Program-made: the position numbers and the translations under genes
In this document: piece by piece, positions 44,845 to 55,146 of the stretch
Position numbering within the stretch: position 1 is the stretch's first letter
Layout: the number at the start of each line of letters is the position of its first letter
The notes under the pieces: generated by a model
Told to the model about the DNA's origin: nothing
Databases searched by the model: none
What the model saw: only the letters and a program-made list of their open reading frames with translations
Assembly (NCBI RefSeq): GCF_000155595.1
Contig: NZ_DS989904.1
Span: forward strand, 2,965,720 to 3,029,719
From: Synechococcus sp. PCC 7335
Lineage (GTDB): Bacteria > Cyanobacteriota > Cyanobacteriia > Phormidesmidales > Phormidesmidaceae
Direction of reading: 5' to 3'
DNA: 64,000 bases

Positions 44845-45885
44845 CTATACGAAGTCAAAAGCACTACTATCAAGCTGAAGGTTCTGCCCATTTTGAATGA
44901 TAGCGACAAGCTCATCTTTTTGACCTGCCGGATTATCAATTAGCAGCGCCTGACCACTTTCTACGCCTCGAGGAGCAGCCCCTAAACGGTAGCTATACTT
45001 CGCGCTGAGCTGAATAATATCTCTTGACTGATTGAAATCGGTAATTAGGGCATAGTCTTTTAATCCCATAGAGTTCGCTTTACCATCGTCGTAGAAGGTC
45101 CGATTTTTGTCGCCTATAACAAAGCGATCGCCACCGCCACCCCCCGTCAAGATATCCTTCTCATTCGTTCCGTTCTGAGCAGCGCCTTGCAATAAATCTC
45201 TACCGCCGCCGCCTAGCAGCATATCATTACCCTCACCGCCAAAGAGCTTGTCATTGCCGCCGCCGCCTCGTAATTTATCATTACCTGCTCTCCCATCAAG
45301 AATATCGTTTCCGCGCTTCCCAGTCAGGATCTGATTGTTAGCATCACCTATCAGTTTGTCACTACCAGCACTACCTTTAATGACCGAACGGCTATTGAAG
45401 GTAGGTTCAGGGGTAGGAGAGGATGGTGGCTTTGGCGACGACTTAGGCGGTGATTTAGCGACTGAGCCTGTAACGTCTCCTTTGCCAAATAGCTGAGTCC
45501 AGTAGTTGTTGTAGTTAACGCTGCCTGTGTCGTTTTCTAAGAAGTAGTGACCCAAACCAATTTCGTTGTAATCGGAATCTAGCATATTCGCCCGGTGACC
45601 AGGACTATCGATCCAGCCGTCGACGACTGCCTTAGGCGTTCCGTAGCCAGCGGCAATATTCTCTCCTACAAATCCAGACTCATAACCGGCTTTTTTAGCT
45701 CGGTCCCACGGCTTCGAGCCATCTTTTCCGGTATGACTAAAAAAGTCATCATTAGCCATCGCTTGAGTATGCGAGTCAGCAGCTTTCTCTAAGTTCTGAT
45801 CGAGAACTAGAGGCTTTAACCCGTTTTGCTGACGAAAGTTGTTGGTAAGTTCGAGGACTTCTTGTTCAAATGCACTATTTTGCAT
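44845..45885 (-). CDS. CAP/SCP-domain exoprotein with RTX calcium-binding repeats
   Basis: 346 residues without an N-terminal signal peptide. Residues 1-135 are a CAP domain: ELTNNFRQQNGLKPLVLD, ADSHTQAMANDDFFSHTGKDG, GENIAAGYGTPKAVVDGWIDSPGHRANML, with the His and Glu residues of the central cavity. A Ser/Pro linker (KSPPKSSPKPPSSPTPEP) follows. Residues about 170-240 carry nonapeptide RTX repeats (GGRGNDKLFGGEGND type), and the C-terminal 80 residues form the usual secretion region. Such proteins leave by type I secretion; the operon at 53555-59266 is a candidate exporter. A small leader hairpin (45937-45957) precedes the ATG. Confidence 0.92.
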   Translation of the reverse strand: MQNSAFEQEVLELTNNFRQQNGLKPLVLDQNLEKAADSHTQAMANDDFFSHTGKDGSKPWDRAKKAGYESGFVGENIAAGYGTPKAVVDGWIDSPGHRANMLDSDYNEIGLGHYFLENDTGSVNYNNYWTQLFGKGDVTGSVAKSPPKSSPKPPSSPTPEPTFNSRSVIKGSAGSDKLIGDANNQILTGKRGNDILDGRAGNDKLRGGGGNDKLFGGEGNDMLLGGGGRDLLQGAAQNGTNEKDILTGGGGGDRFVIGDKNRTFYDDGKANSMGLKDYALITDFNQSRDIIQLSAKYSYRLGAAPRGVESGQALLIDNPAGQKDELVAIIQNGQNLQLDSSAFDFV

Positions 45886-46498
45886 GGGAGTTTTTCCAAA
45901 ATAAAAGACTTACGTTCGGAACAGGAGAAGGCTGGATCAGGCTCAAACTTGAGCTGATGCAAACCACCTCCACAACAAGTTGATCTATTTGTCATAAAGA
46001 CAGTAGACAACCTCGTTTGAGTAACGATAGGAACAAGTTTTTACATTTTTGTTAGAACATTATCGTCAAATTTCTTCCAACTGCGTTTGGAAGAATGTTT
46101 GTGTGAGCAATAATTTCAGGAATCTTTGTATGGATAACATCTCTACTCGAAGGCCATCTCGCCGCTAAAAGAACAGCTTCTAGTGGCATGCTCTCAAATG
46201 TCAAATTCAAAAGCTACGTCTAAAAGAGCCAAAGGATTCATAGATACATTCGGTCTTGACGCGTGAACTTAGAGGAGTTCAAAACTTCTTGCGAGTCATG
46301 TTGGCTATCAAGCGTAGAGAGTTATGTAGGCTTCTCGTTTTAAAAAAGATGGAATCTTCGAGCAAATGTAGTTTTGCTGAAGGAACCCACCAACTGAAGC
46401 TTGAGACCATTTGACCGTGCTTACTAGTTTTTCTGGGACGATAATATAATTGTCACAGAAGCGCTGTTTTTCGACCTTTCCCTGGCGTGGCAAACGTT
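45886..46498. other. 613-base gap downstream of topA / upstream of the CAP-RTX gene
   Basis: No gene recognised. It holds the leader of the CAP-RTX gene with a small imperfect hairpin around GCTCAA-AC-TTGAGC (45937-45957). Open frames under 65 codons on the minus strand show no domain. The part close to topA (46310-46498) is unremarkable. Confidence 0.45.
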
Positions 46499-49231
46499 CT
46501 AGGGATTGTTCTTACCAGTTGAAATTTTCTTAGTGGTAGACTTCTTGGTAGTTTTCTTAGCGGCAGCTGTCCTTGTCTTCGTACTACTAGCGGCTGTCTT
46601 CTTCTTAGTTGTTCCTTTTTTTGTTGCTGTCTTCTTTCTAGAAGATGTTTTTTTGGTCGTTGATTTTTTCTTGACTTCGCCGCCTTTTTCTTTTAGCAAG
46701 GCAACTGCTTCTTCTACGGTTACCTCTTCTGGCTTTTTCCCCTCGGGAACAGAAACGTTTACCTTTCCATGCTTGATGTAGGGACCATAGGGGCCGTCGT
46801 AGACGTTAATTGGTTCTTCATCAACAGGATGCTTACCGATCTCATGAATTGGGGAGGCTGCTTTACGACTTCGAGTCGCCTTGGGCTGTGCCAGTAGTTC
46901 TAGGGCGCGATCCAAAGTAACCGTGAGCACGTCATCATCGCCTTTAAGCGAGCGATAATCATCTTTACCCTCTTCTTTCCCCTTAGAATGAACAATGTAT
47001 GGACCAAACCGACCCAAGCTGGCTTTGATATTGTTCCCCGTTTTAGGATGAACGCCCAGCAGCCGCGGCAGAGAAAGTAAGCCAACAGCCATCTCTGGTG
47101 TGACATCTTCTGCCTTTACGCCCTTCGGTAAAGAGGTCCGCTTAGGCTTTTTGTTCTCTTCGGTAACATCACCAAGCTGAACATAAGGACCGTAGCGACC
47201 GATGAGTAAGTACATCGGCTCACCGGTTTCAGGGTGAAGATCGATCTTCTCAGGGCCTTCTGTCTTCTGCTTTAGCAGGACTTCAACTTGTTCATCGTCT
47301 AGATCGGCCGGACTCACGCCGTCGGGAATCGAAGCTCGAACTGTTTCTTCTTCTTTATCAAGTTCAACGTATGCGCCGTATTTACCAATTCGTACCTTCG
47401 CTGCTAGATCATCTAGATCAACCGTGCGAGCTTCCGTCGGATCAATATTGTCTTGGCGCTCTTCTACCTGATGGGCCAAGCCATCATCCCCGCCATAAAA
47501 GCCCTTGAGGTAGGGTAGCCATTCCGCATTGCCTACAGAGATATCATCAAGTGTTTTCTCCATGTTCGCTGTGAAGTGAACATCTACTAAGTCAGGAAAA
47601 TTCTTTTCTAGCAGTTCAGTTACTGCAAAAGCGGTAAAGGTAGGAACTAAACTATTACCAATCAGCTCAGCGTAGCGGCGAGCGACAATAGTACTGATAA
47701 CGGTAGCGTAGGTACTTGGACGACCAATGCCTTCTTTTTCTAAGGTCTTGACTAGTGACGCTTCGGTATAGCGAGCGGGCGGCTGAGTTTCATGGCCAAT
47801 TGCCTCTAGGCTAGCGCAGTCAAGCGGGTCGCCTGCTTTCACATCAGGCAGGATAATCTCTTGGTTTTCGATAGCAGCATCGGGATTATCAGAACCCTCG
47901 ACATAAGCGCGGAAAAACCCAGGAAAATCAATGCGTTTACCGGTCGCTTTAAACATTGCGTCGTCAACTTCAATTTGCATTGTGATGTTAGTTTGACGAG
48001 CTTCAGCCATTTGCGTCGCGACAGTACGCTTCCAGATCAGATCGTATAGCTTGAGTTCGCGCTCCTTAAGGCGAGTTTCCTGCGGTATGCGAAAAACTTC
48101 ACCGGAGGGACGAATGGCTTCATGGGCTTCTTGAGCGCCCTTGCTTTTGGCTTTGAACTGTCGAGGTTTGGGACTGAGGTAGTCTTTGCCATACTTGTTT
48201 TCAACGCAGCTCCGGGCCGCCGCGATCGCCTGCTGTGACAAGCTGGTTGAATCAGTCCGCATATAGGTGATAAACCCTTTCTCGTACAGGCTTTGAGCGG
48301 TACGCATCGTATCGCGAGCAGAGAGTCCTAGCTTACGGTTGGCTTCCTGCTGCAACGTAGAGGTCGTAAACGGCGGCGCTGGCTTACGAGTGTTCGGCCG
48401 CTCTTCTATATTTGAAACGGTCCAAGCGCTGCTCTCTAAACGCTGACGCAGGGCGATCGCCTCTTCTTCATTGAGTAAAAGCACATTGCGACCCGCTTTG
48501 ACTTGGCCAGTAGCCTCGTCGAAATCACTACCAGTAGCCACACGAGTACCGCCAACAGAAACTAGCTTGGCATCGAAGGGGTCTACTTTTTTCCCTGTTT
48601 CTAGCAGCGCTGCTTTAAGATCCCAATACGAGCCGCGTCTAAAGGCTCTTCTAGCCCGTTCTCTTTCTACTAGCAGTCGAACAGAGACAGACTGTACTCG
48701 GCCAGCAGACAGGCCAAAAGCGATCTTTTTCCAAAGTAGAGGCGAGACGGTATACCCTACCAGCCTATCTAAGATGCGGCGGGTCTCTTGAGCGTGAACT
48801 AACTTGTCATCGATATCACGGCAGCTTGATAGCGCTTCTTGAATAGCCTCTTGAGTAATCTCATGAAAAACCATGCGCTTAATTGGCACTTTGGGCTTTA
48901 GCACCTGCAATAGGTGCCAGCTAATGCTCTCACCTTCGCGATCTTCATCAGTAGCCAGAATCAGCTCGTCTGCACCTTTAAGCGCATCCTTTAAAGTTTT
49001 AACAACTTTCTTTTTGTCAGTCGGTACGATGTAGAGCGGCTCAAAGTCAGCTTCGGTATTGACCCCTATTTGGGCCCACTTTTCCTTTTTAACCTTAGCT
49101 GGAATCTCCTTGGCTGATTTGGGCAAGTCGCGCACATGACCCATCGACGCCTCTACCTTGTAGCCTTTAGGCAGGTAGTTACGAATGGTTTTGGCTTTGG
49201 TTGGAGACTCGACAATAACAAGCGTGGACAT
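46499..49231 (-). CDS. topA: DNA topoisomerase I
   Basis: 910-residue type IA topoisomerase that relaxes negative supercoils. The TOPRIM domain starts [18 protein letters not shown] and holds the DEDREGE acidic motif. The active-site Tyr lies in [13 protein letters not shown]. The middle domains and three or four C-terminal repeats follow ([34 protein letters not shown]); these are the zinc-free, Topo_C type repeats. The last 70 residues are a Lys/Thr/Ser-rich tail ([15 protein letters not shown]), histone-like and typical of cyanobacterial TopA. The gene stands alone, divergent from ndhB across 476 bases. Confidence 0.97.
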   Translation of the reverse strand: MSTLVIVESPTKAKTIRNYLPKGYKVEASMGHVRDLPKSAKEIPAKVKKEKWAQIGVNTEADFEPLYIVPTDKKKVVKTLKDALKGADELILATDEDREGESISWHLLQVLKPKVPIKRMVFHEITQEAIQEALSSCRDIDDKLVHAQETRRILDRLVGYTVSPLLWKKIAFGLSAGRVQSVSVRLLVERERARRAFRRGSYWDLKAALLETGKKVDPFDAKLVSVGGTRVATGSDFDEATGQVKAGRNVLLLNEEEAIALRQRLESSAWTVSNIEERPNTRKPAPPFTTSTLQQEANRKLGLSARDTMRTAQSLYEKGFITYMRTDSTSLSQQAIAAARSCVENKYGKDYLSPKPRQFKAKSKGAQEAHEAIRPSGEVFRIPQETRLKERELKLYDLIWKRTVATQMAEARQTNITMQIEVDDAMFKATGKRIDFPGFFRAYVEGSDNPDAAIENQEIILPDVKAGDPLDCASLEAIGHETQPPARYTEASLVKTLEKEGIGRPSTYATVISTIVARRYAELIGNSLVPTFTAFAVTELLEKNFPDLVDVHFTANMEKTLDDISVGNAEWLPYLKGFYGGDDGLAHQVEERQDNIDPTEARTVDLDDLAAKVRIGKYGAYVELDKEEETVRASIPDGVSPADLDDEQVEVLLKQKTEGPEKIDLHPETGEPMYLLIGRYGPYVQLGDVTEENKKPKRTSLPKGVKAEDVTPEMAVGLLSLPRLLGVHPKTGNNIKASLGRFGPYIVHSKGKEEGKDDYRSLKGDDDVLTVTLDRALELLAQPKATRSRKAASPIHEIGKHPVDEEPINVYDGPYGPYIKHGKVNVSVPEGKKPEEVTVEEAVALLKEKGGEVKKKSTTKKTSSRKKTATKKGTTKKKTAASSTKTRTAAAKKTTKKSTTKKISTGKNNP

Positions 49232-49707
49232 ACGACCTATACGGTATTAATTAAGGGGTGAACGGGAATAGCGGGTAAGTGCCTAGAGCGGCTCGCTGAA
49301 GGAAAAGAAACCTAGTCAGTTGGCTCAATCATTCCCAGATAGAAGCGTCTGAGGCCACATCGTTTGTTCGAGTCACCTCTCTATATATAGCGATAGATCA
49401 AAAAGGTTCAATTCGTCTACCCTGACTTTTGATCTTTCATATGATTTGAAAGAAATTGATAAGTCATAGATAAAGCTCAATTGATCACTCAAATGGTGGC
49501 CTAAAGCCAAATCGAGATAAAAGCGTATACTAGCCTATCGAAAGGTAATCAACAGGTTTTTCCTGTAGCGACGAAACTATCACTTGGCGGTGCGTGCTCT
49601 TGGGTAGTGTTCGTACAAATATTGCCAAGAAGGTGGGGTAATCGGAAGATACAAGGTAAGATTTCAAGTGGAAAACATTATCTAGCCTGTTTCCTGGGCT
49701 GACCTCG
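49232..49707. other. Divergent promoter region of topA and ndhB
   Basis: 476 bases without a gene. A possible ndhB -10 box TATACT lies at 49526-49531, but no matching -35 is seen. AT-rich blocks near 49380-49480 suggest the topA promoter. No strong hairpin or riboswitch is visible. Confidence 0.4.
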
Positions 49708-51288
49708 ATGGATTTTGCCAATATTGCCGCTCAGCTCAATGCGGGCATCATTTTGCCAGAAGGAATTGTGATCGCCACGATTATGACGCTGATTGTGACT
49801 GATATCATCGGCGGACGGGGGGTAACGAAATGGTTGCCCTACATCGCGATGGCAGGATTGACTGCGGCGGTAGCTGATCTTTATCTCCAATGGGGTGCCT
49901 CTGAGCCAATTGCTTTTCTAGGCAGCTTTAATGGTGACGATCTCAGCATTGTTTTTCGCGGAATTATTGCGCTCTCGACGATTGTTACTATTCCGATGTG
50001 TATCCGCTACATCGAGCGTTCGGGAACAGCACTCGCAGAGTTTCTGACAATTCTTCTGACGGCGACGCTAGGCGGGATGTTCTTATCAGGTGCAGACGAG
50101 CTGGTTACGATGTTTGTCTCGTTAGAGACGTTGAGTATTTCGTCTTATCTGCTGACGGGCTATATGAAGCGCGATCCCCGCTCGAATGAGGCGGCGCTGA
50201 AATATTTATTAATTGGCGCAGCGAGTGCGGCAATCTTTCTATATGGAATGTCCTTGCTTTATGGACTTTCGGGGGGTGAAACGAATCTAAGTGCGATCGC
50301 CTCTCAGATCTCAGCTGCTAATACCACTGCCCCTATTGGCCTGATTATTGCGCTGGTTTTTGTCATTGCTGGTATTGCCTTTAAAGTGGCAGCTGTTCCC
50401 TTTCACCAATGGACGCCCGATGTGTACGAGGGGTCACCGACCCCTGTAGTGGCCTTCTTATCGGTCGGCTCTAAAACAGCTGGATTTGCTCTAGCCATTC
50501 GCTTATTGCTAACTGCTTTTCCCATGGTTGCTGAGCAGTGGCGGTTTGTATTCGCAGCGCTAGCTATTCTTAGTATGGTGTTAGGAAATGTCGTTGCCCT
50601 GGCGCAAACTAGCATGAAGCGTCTGCTTGCCTACTCTTCGATTGGTCAAGCTGGAATTGTGATGATTGGCTTCATCATTGGGACTGATGCTGGCTACTCT
50701 AGTGTTATCTTCTACCTGTTTATCTATCTATTTATGAACTTGGGCGCGTTTACCTGCGTTATCCTGTTCACTTTGCGTACAGGCACTGATCAAATTAGTG
50801 AATATAGCGGTTTATATCAGCGCGATCCCCTGTTGACACTTTGTTTGAGTATCTGTCTGCTCTCTTTGGGTGGCATTCCTCCGCTATCTGGTTTCTTCGG
50901 TAAGATCTATGTCTTTTGGGCGGGCTGGCAAGCCGGTGCTTACACTCTAGTACTGGTTGGATTAATTACCAGCGTCATCTCCATCTATTACTACATTCGC
51001 GTCGTCAAAATGATGGTAGTAAAAGAGCCTCAAGAAATGTCTGACTCTGTAAAAGCATACAAGGACAATGATTGGGCATTGCCAGGGATGCGACCACTAC
51101 AGGTGAGCTTGGTATTGGCCGTGGTGGTCACTGCTCTATCTGGCGTACTGGCTAATCCGCTGTTGACGCTAGCAAATAGTTCGGTTGCTCGAACGCCTCT
51201 CTTGCAGCGTTCGGTACTGGCGCGAACAGCAGAAATCGCATCGGTACAGGTAGAGACTTCTGAGACCTTTGACATTGCAAAGCGCTAA
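49708..51288 (+). CDS. ndhB: NAD(P)H-quinone oxidoreductase subunit 2 (NdhB)
   Basis: 526-residue proton-pumping subunit of thylakoid NDH-1, used in respiration and cyclic electron flow. About fourteen membrane segments. Typical motifs are [59 protein letters not shown] with the key Lys and His, and [17 protein letters not shown]. The C-terminal extension after residue 465 is longer and variable. The stop codon lies one base from the stop of the convergent regulator gene, so transcripts probably overlap. Confidence 0.98.
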   Translation: MDFANIAAQLNAGIILPEGIVIATIMTLIVTDIIGGRGVTKWLPYIAMAGLTAAVADLYLQWGASEPIAFLGSFNGDDLSIVFRGIIALSTIVTIPMCIRYIERSGTALAEFLTILLTATLGGMFLSGADELVTMFVSLETLSISSYLLTGYMKRDPRSNEAALKYLLIGAASAAIFLYGMSLLYGLSGGETNLSAIASQISAANTTAPIGLIIALVFVIAGIAFKVAAVPFHQWTPDVYEGSPTPVVAFLSVGSKTAGFALAIRLLLTAFPMVAEQWRFVFAALAILSMVLGNVVALAQTSMKRLLAYSSIGQAGIVMIGFIIGTDAGYSSVIFYLFIYLFMNLGAFTCVILFTLRTGTDQISEYSGLYQRDPLLTLCLSICLLSLGGIPPLSGFFGKIYVFWAGWQAGAYTLVLVGLITSVISIYYYIRVVKMMVVKEPQEMSDSVKAYKDNDWALPGMRPLQVSLVLAVVVTALSGVLANPLLTLANSSVARTPLLQRSVLARTAEIASVQVETSETFDIAKR

Positions 51289-51289
51289 C

Positions 51290-51895
51290 TTACGCCATCA
51301 GTCCATACTCTATGTCATCTTGGTGCATTCGCTGCTTAGCATGAATATTTTTGATGTGCTTCTTGACTGTATCAATGCTAATCCACAGCGCTGCTGATAT
51401 CTCTTTGTAGGCGTCTCCGCGTAGACGCAACTGCCAAATCTCTGTTTCTCGCTCAGTCAGTCCATAAAGAGCTGCCTCAGATAAGGCTTTATTTCGAGTG
51501 GTCTGCTGACGGTCTTCTAAAACGATGAGCAGATATGGCAGTTGCCCAAAGTTAATGTTTTGTACTCGAATACGGACAGTGCCGAGATTTGGCAAAATCA
51601 GATCGGCGTCTATACCTACACTTTGTGGAAAAGAAATATCTTTTTTCCTAAGGGCGGTTTTACAGATGTGCCAAATTTCAGGTGGTAAGACGGCTCCTGT
51701 GGCCTCTTCGGTACCGATTTGATCGCAGATACGTTTGGCGGTCTGGTTGATCTGCTGGATGCTGCCGGTAGGATCAGCAACAATGAACCCGTCTTGTAGG
51801 CTACCAAAGGCGGCTCCTAAAATACTCACCGTATTACTTGGAGGAGATGAGGGGACGATTGACAGGGCGGGCGTCTTGAAGCGAGCAGACTTCAT
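51290..51895 (-). CDS. PAS-LuxR transcription regulator
   Basis: 201 residues. Residues about 20-130 resemble a PAS sensor domain (LQDGFIVADPTGSIQQINQTAKRI). The C-terminal 60 residues are a LuxR-type helix-turn-helix: YGLTERETEIWQLRLRGDAY, KEISAALWISIDTVKKHIKNI. No receiver domain is present, so it is not a classical response regulator. The frame is open from an ATG at 51922, but the ATG at 51895 has GGAAG six bases before it and is preferred. The target genes are unknown; it ends one base from ndhB. Confidence 0.85.
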   Translation of the reverse strand: MKSARFKTPALSIVPSSPPSNTVSILGAAFGSLQDGFIVADPTGSIQQINQTAKRICDQIGTEEATGAVLPPEIWHICKTALRKKDISFPQSVGIDADLILPNLGTVRIRVQNINFGQLPYLLIVLEDRQQTTRNKALSEAALYGLTERETEIWQLRLRGDAYKEISAALWISIDTVKKHIKNIHAKQRMHQDDIEYGLMA

Positions 51896-52143
51896 TTTGA
51901 ACTTCCAGAAAACGTCGAACATGCAAAGTTATCAGCAATGTGTTTCTTGTTTCTGCGAAGCTTTACCGACCCTTTATATTTTGTAGTCTGGATCTTATTC
52001 GCTATAGAATCTTTTTCACTATAGAGAGAAGCTCTATGAACTATCTACAAGAACTATAGAGAATAAGAGCTACGAAGAAAAATTAGATAAGTATTCGAAG
52101 TCATTGATTCAGCCTATTACGCTATCAAAAAATTACGACCACC

Positions 52144-52755
52144 ATGCCTGCTACGCCCTATCTCGCCGCTGACTGGTTCAATCGATCTTCTCCTCAAGTT
52201 GCTGCTGACCTCATAGGCTGCAACCTACATAGGCGAATTAATAGCGAGACTATCCAAGGCCAGATCGTAGAAACAGAAGCCTACGAGGCAGGCGATCCGG
52301 CGATGTATGCTTACCAAAATAAAACAGAGCGCAACGCTGTTGTTTTTGGACCTGCAGGGTTTGCCTATATCTACCGTATCTATCGTCAGTACCACTGTTT
52401 TAATATCGTTACGGATAGAGAGAACCTCGCTAGCACTATCTTGATTCGTGCTGTTCACCTAGAACGCAGACCTAGCTGGGTAGATTCAAAAGATAAAGTA
52501 GAAAGAGTCGCTGCTGGTCCTGGAAAACTGTGTATTGCTCTGCAGCTAGATACTTCGCTCAAGGGAATTTCTATTGAGCCCGATTCAGGCCTGTGGATTT
52601 CTGGCCGTTCGGATAGGGTTGCCCAACAGCTTATGGACAGCCCACAGAACATTACTCAGACTACTCGTATTGGCCTTTCGAAGGGGGCGGACATCCCTTG
52701 GCGATGGTATCTGACTGACTCACCAGCTGTCTCCAAGAAAAATAAAAAGCGATAG
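52144..52755 (+). CDS. DNA-3-methyladenine glycosylase (AAG/MPG type)
   Basis: 203-residue base-excision glycosylase that removes alkylated purines. LAADWFNRSSPQVAADLIGC opens the domain, IVETEAYEAGDPAMYAY carries the catalytic Glu and the flipping loop Tyr residues, then FGPAGFAYIYRIYRQYHCFNIV and AAGPGKLCIALQL. Length and motifs match the eukaryote-like MPG family found in bacteria such as Bacillus. It stands alone. The final residues are a Lys-rich tail. Confidence 0.93.
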   Translation: MPATPYLAADWFNRSSPQVAADLIGCNLHRRINSETIQGQIVETEAYEAGDPAMYAYQNKTERNAVVFGPAGFAYIYRIYRQYHCFNIVTDRENLASTILIRAVHLERRPSWVDSKDKVERVAAGPGKLCIALQLDTSLKGISIEPDSGLWISGRSDRVAQQLMDSPQNITQTTRIGLSKGADIPWRWYLTDSPAVSKKNKKR

Positions 52756-52827
52756 CCTTCCTATATGAAAAAGACTATCACTTCTGTCTGTATCGGTTAC
52801 TTACAACTGTCTATTAGAAGTAGTGCT

Positions 52828-53064
52828 CTAGAAGCGAGTGCCGACGTCTTTCCACAGCGTACCTTCGCCTGGGACAACTACCTCTACATCATTATCAACA
52901 ACTGTAGGCGCAGCTGGGTTAGTTTGAGCGAGGCTAGCTCTGACAACGGTGTAGCCTAAGAAGAAGGTGACTCCTGCGACTATTACACCAGCGATCGCGC
53001 GATCTACGCTCGTAGTTTGAGTCAAAGAGTAGGCAGTACTGCGAGTAGAGGAGCGGTTAACCAT
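52828..53064 (-). CDS. Small single-pass membrane protein
   Basis: 78 residues with one clear membrane segment (AIAGVIVAGVTFFLGYTVVRASLA, about 24-47), a Ser/Thr-rich N-terminal side and an acidic C-terminal tail (VVDNDVEVVVPGEGTLWKDV). The ATG lacks a Shine-Dalgarno sequence. Size and layout resemble small thylakoid or NDH accessory proteins, but I do not recognise the family. It lies downstream of the 56-residue gene on the same strand. Confidence 0.6.
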   Translation of the reverse strand: MVNRSSTRSTAYSLTQTTSVDRAIAGVIVAGVTFFLGYTVVRASLAQTNPAAPTVVDNDVEVVVPGEGTLWKDVGTRF

Positions 53065-53223
53065 AGGAGAAGAAACCTTTTTGCTAAAGTCGTCTTCTCT
53101 ATAGTCTCAGTATTTTTCGGTAGCAAGGTATACCGTTTACATCTCTTGAATAATATTTATAGACAGAAATTAAGCAATCTAACGTCTGAATTCCTATCTG
53201 ACTTCCTAGTGCCTTAATCTTTC

Positions 53224-53394
53224 CTAATCTCTCAACGGTGAATCTCCTAACGGCGATTGGGCAGATTCCAAGGGTATCAAGATCTGGTCACTCAAAGACA
53301 TGGGTAGATCCATTGTGTGCGAGACAACACCATGCGCGACGCCTGCGACCAAACCTAGAGTAGCTGGTAAGATCAAAGAGGCTAGATAGTTCAT
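53224..53394 (-). CDS. 56-residue membrane protein with paired histidines
   Basis: A short gene with an excellent ribosome binding site (AGGAGG, five bases before the ATG). The product begins MNYLASLILPATLGLVAGVA and continues HGVVSHTMDLPMSLSDQIL, so one hydrophobic helix ends in HxxxxH followed by a conserved-looking Leu-Pro-Met turn. The two His could bind a metal, heme or chlorophyll. I recall similar small proteins in cyanobacteria but no named function. A weak promoter (TTGACT at 53505-53500, TATAGG at 53480-53475, 19-base spacer) lies upstream. Confidence 0.7.
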   Translation of the reverse strand: MNYLASLILPATLGLVAGVAHGVVSHTMDLPMSLSDQILIPLESAQSPLGDSPLRD

Positions 53395-53554
53395 GAATCC
53401 TCCTAAAGAAAGATGACGTCTCTAGACTCTCAGTAATGAAGAACCAGTTTTGTAGTTAGCTTTACATTTCATTTCCTATACGAAGAGCTGCATGCAGTAA
53501 GTCAATAGCTAGCTCCCTTTTTTTGCATGAGAAAAAGAATAAAGTAGTTTAGCT

Positions 53555-55141
53555 CTAGCTTCCCGATGTGACCGCATCTAGCTTCCGCTGGAACAAATCG
53601 GTCAAGAATGTAATCACTCGACGCTTGCGCAGTTTGATATTGGCGTTTAGTGACATTCCAGAGCGTAATTCTAATGGAACCCCATCGGCGACGAACTGCT
53701 GAGAATCTAGCAGGACCTCTGCCGGAAATCGATAGAAAGGAAATACTTCATCTGGGGGCAAAGCATCTGTACCGATACTTGTGAGCGTACCTTCCACATC
53801 ACCGAATTCACTAAACGAATAGGCATCAATTCGAACATCAACCTTTTGACCAACTTGCACAAAGCCGATGTCTCTATTGGGAATAAAGACCCGCGCAACT
53901 AGGGCATCTTGAGGGACAATTTCCATTATCGGCTCTGTAGAGTTGGCTACATAGCCAGGGCGGTTGGCTTTTAGATTGAAGACTGTTCCATCAACAGGTG
54001 CGGTCAAAGCCTGGTATTTGATGCTTTGCGCTAGCTGCGCCCTTTGACTAGCGAGTTCTGCTAGCTGACGGTCATTCTCTAGTAGGCGCTGAGTAAGCTG
54101 ACTGTCAATCTCAGCAATTCTTTGATTGTTAACCGAGATTCGATCTTGCAGGACCTCTCGAGATTCAAAAGAAGTTCGCGATACTTCTTGGTCCGCTTGA
54201 GAAATTTGAAAGGACAGCCGATCAATCTCTTGTCTAAGCGTGTTTACTTGAGTTTGACTGTTGTTGACTTCCTGCTCCTGCTGTAAGTAAGAAAGCTCTG
54301 CAACCGCACCTTCTTCATTGAGGACTCTAAGTCTGCTTAAGATGTCTTGATTGGTCGCTAGTTCGCTTTGGGCGTTAGCTAGCTGTAGCCTGGTCTGCTT
54401 TAACTGTTCGGATAGTTGAGAAGACTGCAGCTGATTAATTTGCTGCTGAGAGTCTAGCCTAGAGAGGGCAGTCTCCATCCGATCAAGCTGGTCAGGCGAA
54501 AGTCCAGAGGTATCTCCAGTAATTTGGGCCTGGTAGAGTTGGTTACTTTGTAATAGCTGAGCGCGATCGCGCCCTCGCTGAACCAAATCAGCAGAGATGC
54601 CAGCAGGTGCTACGGCATCAGCTACGCCTGATAGCTGAGCTCGGTAATAGTTGTTTTCAGCGCTTAGGCGCTCGGCAATTTCTCTGTTTGATTCAAGCTG
54701 GGCCTCTGTTGCAGTCTCATCTAGGGTCGCAACGACCTGACCTCTCTCAACCAGCTCGCCTTCGGTTACTAGCACTTCTTCGACGACACCGCCGACGGGT
54801 GCCTGTACTAGCTGTACAACCCCTTCTGGCTCAAGCTTACCTTGGGCTGCCACGGTCTCTTCAACCCTGGCAATACAAGCCCAAGTGACCGAAGCTACGG
54901 TGACCCCCATAATTGAAAGTGCGATCGCCTTCGCCCATCGAGGTGATTGCTTGAGAATCACCGGCTGATCAAATGACTGAGGCACATAGGGAACAACGGG
55001 CGCATCGCCGTCACCGTTGCTAGGACCCGGGTTCATCCCCAAACCACCGTTACCATTACCGTTGCCATTACCATTGGCGTGGCCGTTGCTAGGGAATCCG
55101 TTGCCTGGAGCTAGTTTGGGTCTGTTAGAAGTACTCGTCAT
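53555..55141 (-). CDS. HlyD-type membrane fusion protein of a type I secretion system
   Basis: 528-residue periplasmic adaptor. Residues 1-60 are a cytoplasmic low-complexity stretch with alternating Asn-Gly (GHANGNGNGNGNGGLG). One membrane helix follows (AIALSIMGVTVASVTWACIA). The biotinyl-lipoyl half-motif is VQAPVGGVVEEVLVTEGELV, with the return half near YQALTAPVDGTVFNLKANRP. Between them lies about 230 residues of coiled coil rich in Gln and Leu. The C-terminal barrel ends with a short conserved tail. It starts five bases after the ABC transporter stop and is part of the same operon. Confidence 0.93.
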   Translation of the reverse strand: MTSTSNRPKLAPGNGFPSNGHANGNGNGNGNGGLGMNPGPSNGDGDAPVVPYVPQSFDQPVILKQSPRWAKAIALSIMGVTVASVTWACIARVEETVAAQGKLEPEGVVQLVQAPVGGVVEEVLVTEGELVERGQVVATLDETATEAQLESNREIAERLSAENNYYRAQLSGVADAVAPAGISADLVQRGRDRAQLLQSNQLYQAQITGDTSGLSPDQLDRMETALSRLDSQQQINQLQSSQLSEQLKQTRLQLANAQSELATNQDILSRLRVLNEEGAVAELSYLQQEQEVNNSQTQVNTLRQEIDRLSFQISQADQEVSRTSFESREVLQDRISVNNQRIAEIDSQLTQRLLENDRQLAELASQRAQLAQSIKYQALTAPVDGTVFNLKANRPGYVANSTEPIMEIVPQDALVARVFIPNRDIGFVQVGQKVDVRIDAYSFSEFGDVEGTLTSIGTDALPPDEVFPFYRFPAEVLLDSQQFVADGVPLELRSGMSLNANIKLRKRRVITFLTDLFQRKLDAVTSGS

Positions 55142-55146
55142 TTGTA

